Shown here: positions 59,174 to 64,000 of the stretch, one piece after another
Layout: each line of letters starts with the position of its first letter
Numbering within the stretch: position 1 is the first letter of the stretch
Assembly: GCF_001624705.1 (NCBI RefSeq)
Contig: NZ_JSEO01000014.1
Coordinates: 1 to 64,000 of the forward strand
Source: Marinomonas sp. SBI8L
GTDB taxonomy: Bacteria; Pseudomonadota; Gammaproteobacteria; Pseudomonadales; Marinomonadaceae
Length of the DNA: 64,000 bases
Direction: 5' to 3'
The notes under the pieces: generated by a model
Told to the model about the DNA's origin: nothing
What the model saw: only the letters and a program-made list of their open reading frames with translations
The model's database searches: none
Position numbers and translations under genes: made by a program

Positions 59174-60028
59174 ATGAGCAACGAAATTTTAAACCAAATT
59201 AAAGAACTCACAAAGAATGGCCGAGTTGATGTGCCAAAATGGACCCCTAAAACTGCAGCAACTCGATTTACTGACATTGCAGACATTGAAGGAATGCGCA
59301 CTGCTGGCCGTTTAGCCGCTGAAGTATTAGAGATGCTACTCCCTTATGTTGTGCCAGGCGTCACTACTGACCAACTAGACATTATTGCCCACAATTACAT
59401 AGTTTCAGAGCAAGGTGCCATCCCAGCCCCACTTAACTATCACGGCTTCCCGAACTCTATTTGCACATCAGTAAATGATGTTATTTGTCACGGCATCCCA
59501 AATGCTAAAGCCTTAAAAAAAGGTGATGCGGTCAACATAGATATCACAGTAATTAAAGATGGTTACTATGGTGACACTAGCCGCATGTTCTTTGCTGGCG
59601 AACCTGCTCAACACCTAGTACGTTTATGCAAAGTCACTCAAGAGTGCCTTTACTTGGCAATAAAAATGGTGAAACCTGGGGTTCGAATTGGTGACCTTGG
59701 CGCAGCGATTGCGGCACATGCGCACAAACACAACTACTCAGTTGTTGAAGAGTATTGTGGCCACGGTCTTGGCACAACGTTCCACGGCGAGCCACAAGTT
59801 GCTCATTACGGCACAGCGGGGACAGGTGCCGTTATCGAAGAAGGCATGACTTTTACCATAGAGCCTATGATCAATGCAGGTAAAAAGCAGGTTAAACACT
59901 CTGGCCAAGATAATTGGATTGCCAAAACAAAAGACGGTCGCTTATCAGCCCAGTACGAACATTCTCTTCTAGTAACCGCAGACGGCGTTGAAATTTTAAC
60001 AAAACGCGCTGAAGAAGACTTTAGTTAA
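59174..60028 (+). CDS. map: Methionine aminopeptidase, type I
   Basis: It removes the initiator Met from new proteins. The 284 aa have an N-terminal extension of about 20 residues compared with E. coli (264 aa). The metal ligands are visible: Asp in VNIDITVIKDGYYGDTS (two), His in YCGHGLGTTFHGEP, Glu in FTIEPMI and Glu in QYEHSLLV. The ribosome site before the ATG is poor. It is divergent from rpsB, the usual arrangement, and is followed by glnD. Confidence 0.96.
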   Translation: MSNEILNQIKELTKNGRVDVPKWTPKTAATRFTDIADIEGMRTAGRLAAEVLEMLLPYVVPGVTTDQLDIIAHNYIVSEQGAIPAPLNYHGFPNSICTSVNDVICHGIPNAKALKKGDAVNIDITVIKDGYYGDTSRMFFAGEPAQHLVRLCKVTQECLYLAIKMVKPGVRIGDLGAAIAAHAHKHNYSVVEEYCGHGLGTTFHGEPQVAHYGTAGTGAVIEEGMTFTIEPMINAGKKQVKHSGQDNWIAKTKDGRLSAQYEHSLLVTADGVEILTKRAEEDFS

Positions 60029-60073
60029 CTCCATGTCATAACCCATACCAAACAAAATCCAAAGAGGACCAAG

Positions 60074-62758
60074 ATGGACAGCCCTGCACATATAGACTTA
60101 CCCACTCTCACAGAAAAAGAGCAACAAGAACTAAGTCAAGCAAGCTGTCCCGTCTCAAGATACAAAGAGATTATTGAGACCAAGAGCGAAGCGCTAAATC
60201 AACTTTTCCTCCAACAACTCCCCATTGAATGGCTAGTAAAAGGTCGCGCAAATCTAATTGACCAAGTACTTGCCACTGCTTGGCAGTCAAAAGGGTTAGA
60301 TAAAGAGAAAGATATTTGCCTAGTTGCTGTTGGCGGCTACGGCCGTGGTGAGTTACATCCAAAGTCTGATGTCGACCTACTCATTCTTATTGATCAAGTT
60401 GATGAGCCACTAAAACTTAAACTAGAGGCCTTCATCACTTTTTTGTGGGACATTAATTTAGACGTGGGCCACAGTGTTCGCACCCATGATGAATGCATAA
60501 AGCTGGCTCAAGACGATATCACCATCATCACCAACCTAATTGAATCACGACACCTAGCTGGCGAACCAGATCTACTAGCTAACGTACAGCTTGCTATTGA
60601 TGTTGAACACATGTGGGATGGCCACTCTTTTTACCAAGCAAAAATCAAAGAACAAGAACAGAGACACGAGAAATACCAAAACACTGCCTATAACTTAGAA
60701 CCCAACCTAAAAGAGTGTCCTGGTGGGTTAAGAGATATGCAAGTTATTGACTGGGTTGCCAAACGTCACCTACACACACATAGACTAAGCGCCCTCATTA
60801 ATAAATCCTTTTTATCTGAGGATGAGTACCACAGACTAAAAGAAGCTGTCTCCCATTTATGGCGTATTCGTTGGGCCCTACATATAGAGACCAACCGTAA
60901 AGAAGACAGATTATTGTTTGACCATCAACGTAGTCTAGCAGGCACCTTCGGCTTTATTGGCGACGACCTTAAACGTAACGTCGAACACTTTATGCAAGGC
61001 TATTATCAAAGTGTTGCCGCCATCCAGCAATTAAATGATTTACTACTACAGCACTTCGAAGAGTCTTTCTTATATCCAGACCAAAGCAATATCACTGAAA
61101 TCATTAATGAAAGATTCCAAGTTCATAATGGACAACTAGATATTCGTGATCAGGATGTTTTTCGCAAAACCCCCTCCGCTATTCTTGAAGTCTATGTTGT
61201 TTTAGGCAGCAGAGAAGACATCAAAGGCTTACGCGCAAATACAATGCGAGCACTACAAAACAGCCTAGACCTAATTGATGATGAGTTCAGATACGACAAA
61301 CATAATACTGAGCTCTTTATGGACATTATTTCTAGCCCATATGGCATGACTAGCTTGCTTCGCTCAATGAAACACATTGGCGTGTTGGGGCGTTACCTCC
61401 CTGAATTTGAAGCAATCATAGGTCAAATGCAGCATGATTTATTCCACGTTTATACCGTCGATGCCCATACCCTACAACTCGTGGAAAACCTGCGCAGACT
61501 TTGGTTACCTGAGTACAAACAAAAATTTCCAATTTCATCTCAAACAATTCGCCACCTACCTAAGGTAGAGTTAATTTACATAGCAGGCTTATATCACGAC
61601 ATAGCCAAAGGCCGAGGCGGAGACCACTCTGAATTAGGCTGCCAAGATGCTAGAGCCTTTTGTGAGAGACACAGCTTATCTAAGCACGATACGGAGCTCA
61701 TTGTCTGGCTTGTTAGAAATCACCTACTCATGTCTGTTACTGCTCAACGTAAGGATATATCAGATCCCGAAGTAATCTGGGAATTCGCTCGCATAGTTAA
61801 GGATCAAGAACACCTAGACCACCTTTTCATTCTGACTGTGGCAGACATTAATGCAACCAACCCAGCTATGTGGAATAGCTGGCGCGCATCATTAATGCGC
61901 CAACTCTATTTAGAAACAAAACGTGCCTTAAGACGCGGACTAGACTCTCCAATTGATGCAGAAATGCTGATTGATGAGCATAAACAAAGAGCGTTAGAAG
62001 TATTGATTGAGCGCCGTGTTGATATTTGCGAAGCAGAAAAAATTTGGGAAACCATAGATGATGAATACTTTATTCGCTCCAGTGGTGATGAAATTGCTTG
62101 GAATACAGAAGCGATTTTAAATCACAAAAGCGATAAACCTCTAGTTGCAATCAAGTCACTCGGTGGCCGAAATTTCTCTGGAGCAAACCGTATTTTTGTC
62201 TACACCCCCTGTAGCGATCATCTATTTGCCGTTACGGCAGCGACATTAGAGCAACTAGGCCTCACCATTCTTGATGCAAAAATCAATATCACCACCCACA
62301 ACTACAGCTTAGATAGTCTAGTTGTCATGGATGATAATGATAGCAACACTAATTGGAATCTTGATATTAATAAAATCAAACTAATTCAAGACACCTTAAT
62401 TGAACAACTCGAATCCCCCTCTTTGTACGAAAGCTTAATTCAAAGATACACACCAAGAATTCTTAAAATATTCAATAATGCTGCCAGAGTAAGCTTAGAG
62501 AACAACCCCGAAGACATTTGGTCTGCCATGGATGTCATCGCTCCAGACCGTCCTGGCTTATTAGCCATGATAGGTCAATTTTTCATGACTAAAAACATCA
62601 TGCTTCATAAAGCCAAAATCGCCACACTAGGTGAACGAGTGGAAGACACTTTTTACATCACAGAGAAAAATGGTGAGCCAATTTTAGAAGAAGCTCGCAT
62701 TAAACAACTTTGCCAACAACTCGAAGAAAAAATCGACTTATTTTCACAAGCCAATTAG
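60074..62758 (+). CDS. glnD: Bifunctional uridylyltransferase/uridylyl-removing enzyme GlnD
   Basis: It senses glutamine and adds or removes UMP on PII proteins, controlling nitrogen metabolism. The 894 residues are, in order: nucleotidyltransferase (GGYGRGELHPKSDVDLL, about 87-103, with Asp99 and Asp101), the central region, an HD domain for UMP removal (YHDIAKGRGGDHS near 510), and two C-terminal ACT domains (~710 and ~820, APDRPGLLAMIGQFF). AGAGGA precedes the ATG. map-glnD-dapC is the known order in Pseudomonas. Confidence 0.97.
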   Translation: MDSPAHIDLPTLTEKEQQELSQASCPVSRYKEIIETKSEALNQLFLQQLPIEWLVKGRANLIDQVLATAWQSKGLDKEKDICLVAVGGYGRGELHPKSDVDLLILIDQVDEPLKLKLEAFITFLWDINLDVGHSVRTHDECIKLAQDDITIITNLIESRHLAGEPDLLANVQLAIDVEHMWDGHSFYQAKIKEQEQRHEKYQNTAYNLEPNLKECPGGLRDMQVIDWVAKRHLHTHRLSALINKSFLSEDEYHRLKEAVSHLWRIRWALHIETNRKEDRLLFDHQRSLAGTFGFIGDDLKRNVEHFMQGYYQSVAAIQQLNDLLLQHFEESFLYPDQSNITEIINERFQVHNGQLDIRDQDVFRKTPSAILEVYVVLGSREDIKGLRANTMRALQNSLDLIDDEFRYDKHNTELFMDIISSPYGMTSLLRSMKHIGVLGRYLPEFEAIIGQMQHDLFHVYTVDAHTLQLVENLRRLWLPEYKQKFPISSQTIRHLPKVELIYIAGLYHDIAKGRGGDHSELGCQDARAFCERHSLSKHDTELIVWLVRNHLLMSVTAQRKDISDPEVIWEFARIVKDQEHLDHLFILTVADINATNPAMWNSWRASLMRQLYLETKRALRRGLDSPIDAEMLIDEHKQRALEVLIERRVDICEAEKIWETIDDEYFIRSSGDEIAWNTEAILNHKSDKPLVAIKSLGGRNFSGANRIFVYTPCSDHLFAVTAATLEQLGLTILDAKINITTHNYSLDSLVVMDDNDSNTNWNLDINKIKLIQDTLIEQLESPSLYESLIQRYTPRILKIFNNAARVSLENNPEDIWSAMDVIAPDRPGLLAMIGQFFMTKNIMLHKAKIATLGERVEDTFYITEKNGEPILEEARIKQLCQQLEEKIDLFSQAN

Positions 62759-62768
62759 CGAGGAAGAA

Positions 62769-63968
62769 ATGAATCCATCCATTAATGAATTACACCCGTA
62801 CCCGTTTGAAAAGCTCGCTAAGCTTTTAGCCGATATAACACCGAATAAAGACCTTGAGCTAATCAAGCTAACCATAGGTGAACCACAACATCCCGCACCA
62901 CAATTTGTATTGGACACCCTAGCTCAAAACTTAGATAAGGTTAGTAAGTATCCAGGCACTAAAGGAACCCCAGAACTGAGACAAAGCATTGCTAACTGGG
63001 CAAGTAAACGCTTTCAACTAAGTCAACTAGATCCTGATACTCAAGTTTTACCCGTAACAGGTACACGTGAAGCACTTTTTGCCATCACTCAAACTCTCGT
63101 AGACTCAACCAAGCCTAATGCAACAGTGATTAGCCCAAACCCCTTTTATCAAATCTATGAAGGTGCAACGATTTTAGCAGGCGCAAAACTACACTTTTTA
63201 GCCGGTAATCCAGAGCAAAATTATAAAATTGATTACACAGATATAAGTGATGAGGTTTGGCAAGACACTCAAATCTTATTTACTTGTTCTCCGAACAACC
63301 CTAATGGCTATGTCACAACACTAAAAGACTATGAGTTCCTCCTTAAAAAGTCAGCTGAGTTTGATTTCACCATTATTGCTGATGAATGCTATTCAGAAAT
63401 CTATTTCGATGAAAATACAAAGCCAACAGGCCTATTAGAAGCCTGCCAGAGATTGGATAATCAAGAGTATAAAAACTGCCTCGTTTTCCACTCTTTATCT
63501 AAGCGCTCAAACTTACCTGGATTACGCTCTGGCTTTGTTGCTGGAGATGCCGACATTCTCGCCAGTTTTTTACTTTATCGAACCTACCATGGCTGTGCGA
63601 TGGCATTGCAAACCCAAATAGCCTCTATTAGCGCTTGGAACGACGAGGAGCACGTATTAGAAAACCGCAATCTCTATCGTGAGAAGTTTGAACAGGTACT
63701 AGAAATCCTGACGCCTGTCATGAAGGTAAGCAAACCTGACGCTGGCTTTTACCTATGGCCACAACTCGATATAGACGATGAAGTTTTCTGCCAAAAACTT
63801 TATCAAGAAGAAGCGGTATTAGTATTGCCTGGCCGTTACCTTGCTCGAGAAGTGGAAGGTATTAATCCTGCTAAGAACCATGTACGCATGGCCCTTGTTG
63901 CTACTACACAGGATTGTGTTGAAGCGGCATCTCGCATCAAGCGCTTCATGTTAAAGCACACAAAATAA
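62769..63968 (+). CDS. dapC: Succinyldiaminopimelate transaminase DapC
   Basis: This PLP aminotransferase of the succinylase lysine/diaminopimelate pathway has 399 aa, fold type I. LTIGEPQHPAP, SPNNPNGYV, IIADECYSEIYF and the PLP Lys in FHSLSKRSNLPGLRSGF are visible. AGGAAG lies five bases before the ATG. It begins 10 bases after glnD, so it is in the same operon. In relatives dapD follows, which here would lie beyond the window. Confidence 0.93.
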   Translation: MNPSINELHPYPFEKLAKLLADITPNKDLELIKLTIGEPQHPAPQFVLDTLAQNLDKVSKYPGTKGTPELRQSIANWASKRFQLSQLDPDTQVLPVTGTREALFAITQTLVDSTKPNATVISPNPFYQIYEGATILAGAKLHFLAGNPEQNYKIDYTDISDEVWQDTQILFTCSPNNPNGYVTTLKDYEFLLKKSAEFDFTIIADECYSEIYFDENTKPTGLLEACQRLDNQEYKNCLVFHSLSKRSNLPGLRSGFVAGDADILASFLLYRTYHGCAMALQTQIASISAWNDEEHVLENRNLYREKFEQVLEILTPVMKVSKPDAGFYLWPQLDIDDEVFCQKLYQEEAVLVLPGRYLAREVEGINPAKNHVRMALVATTQDCVEAASRIKRFMLKHTK

Positions 63969-64000
63969 GTAAAATATTTTATCGATAAACGCCTGTATTT

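Overview
The window is an ordinary chromosomal stretch of a Gram-negative gammaproteobacterium of roughly 40% GC. Its gene order matches the conserved block known from Pseudomonas and its relatives, from rpsB, tsf, pyrH and frr through the envelope genes and dnaE to eno, ispD, surE, pcm, nlpD and rpoS. The low GC, the gene content (luxS, ilvY, msrPQ, a DUF368 gene) and the protein sequences suggest a marine Oceanospirillales-type organism. Marinomonas is my best guess, but that is inference. I see no mobile element, phage gene, tRNA gene or CRISPR array.

Layout. (1) The first ~165 bases carry, on the minus strand, a ribosomal RNA promoter and the start of a 16S leader (boxB, boxA, boxC-like sequence). 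The operon runs out of the window to the left, and its promoter overlaps the end of msrQ. (2) 0.1-7.2 kb: msrQ-msrP, pssA, hemL, hemJ, a CLC chloride transporter, and argC. (3) 7.3-18 kb: an amino-acid handling region with two Lrp/AsnC regulators, a YjeH-type exporter, a LysE exporter, an EamA exporter, ilvY and ilvIH. luxS, a DUF1223 protein and a degenerate HD-domain protein are interspersed. (4) 18.4-28.2 kb: a small unknown gene, queG, tesB, moaA-moaB-moeA, an orphan HepT-like protein, a LysR regulator, serB and a divergent AhpA/Smp-like membrane protein. (5) 28.5-58.9 kb: about 30 kb with every gene on the minus strand, reading from rpsB down to rpoS. It combines translation (rpsB, tsf, frr, tilS, truD), nucleotides (pyrH, pyrG), isoprenoid and undecaprenyl supply (dxr, ispD, ispF, uppS), phospholipid (cdsA), lipid A (lpxD, fabZ, lpxA, lpxB), outer-membrane assembly (bamA, skp, rseP), replication (rnhB, dnaE), accA, eno, ftsB and the stationary-phase end (surE, pcm, popT-like, nlpD, rpoS). 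(6) 59.2-64 kb: map, glnD and dapC on the plus strand, divergent from rpsB.

How it fits together. The moa/moe genes make the molybdenum cofactor used by MsrP, and hemL/hemJ make the heme used by MsrQ. DXR, IspD and IspF supply the precursor that UppS turns into undecaprenyl carrier, which a DUF368 (PopT-type) protein probably recycles. Many genes start with GTG or TTG, and several database-style starts are revised here from Shine-Dalgarno position and family length (msrP, hemL, ilvI, queG, luxS, rpsB, pyrH, dxr, uppS, surE and others).

I found no clearly new defence or biosynthetic system. The most unusual items are the rRNA promoter embedded in msrQ, a long structured leader before ilvI, a degenerate HD protein, a HepT-like protein lacking its catalytic His, an AhpA-like protein with an extra C-terminal domain, ilvY paired with an Lrp gene instead of ilvC, and a luxS leader whose best -10 lies in the loop of the upstream gene's terminator.
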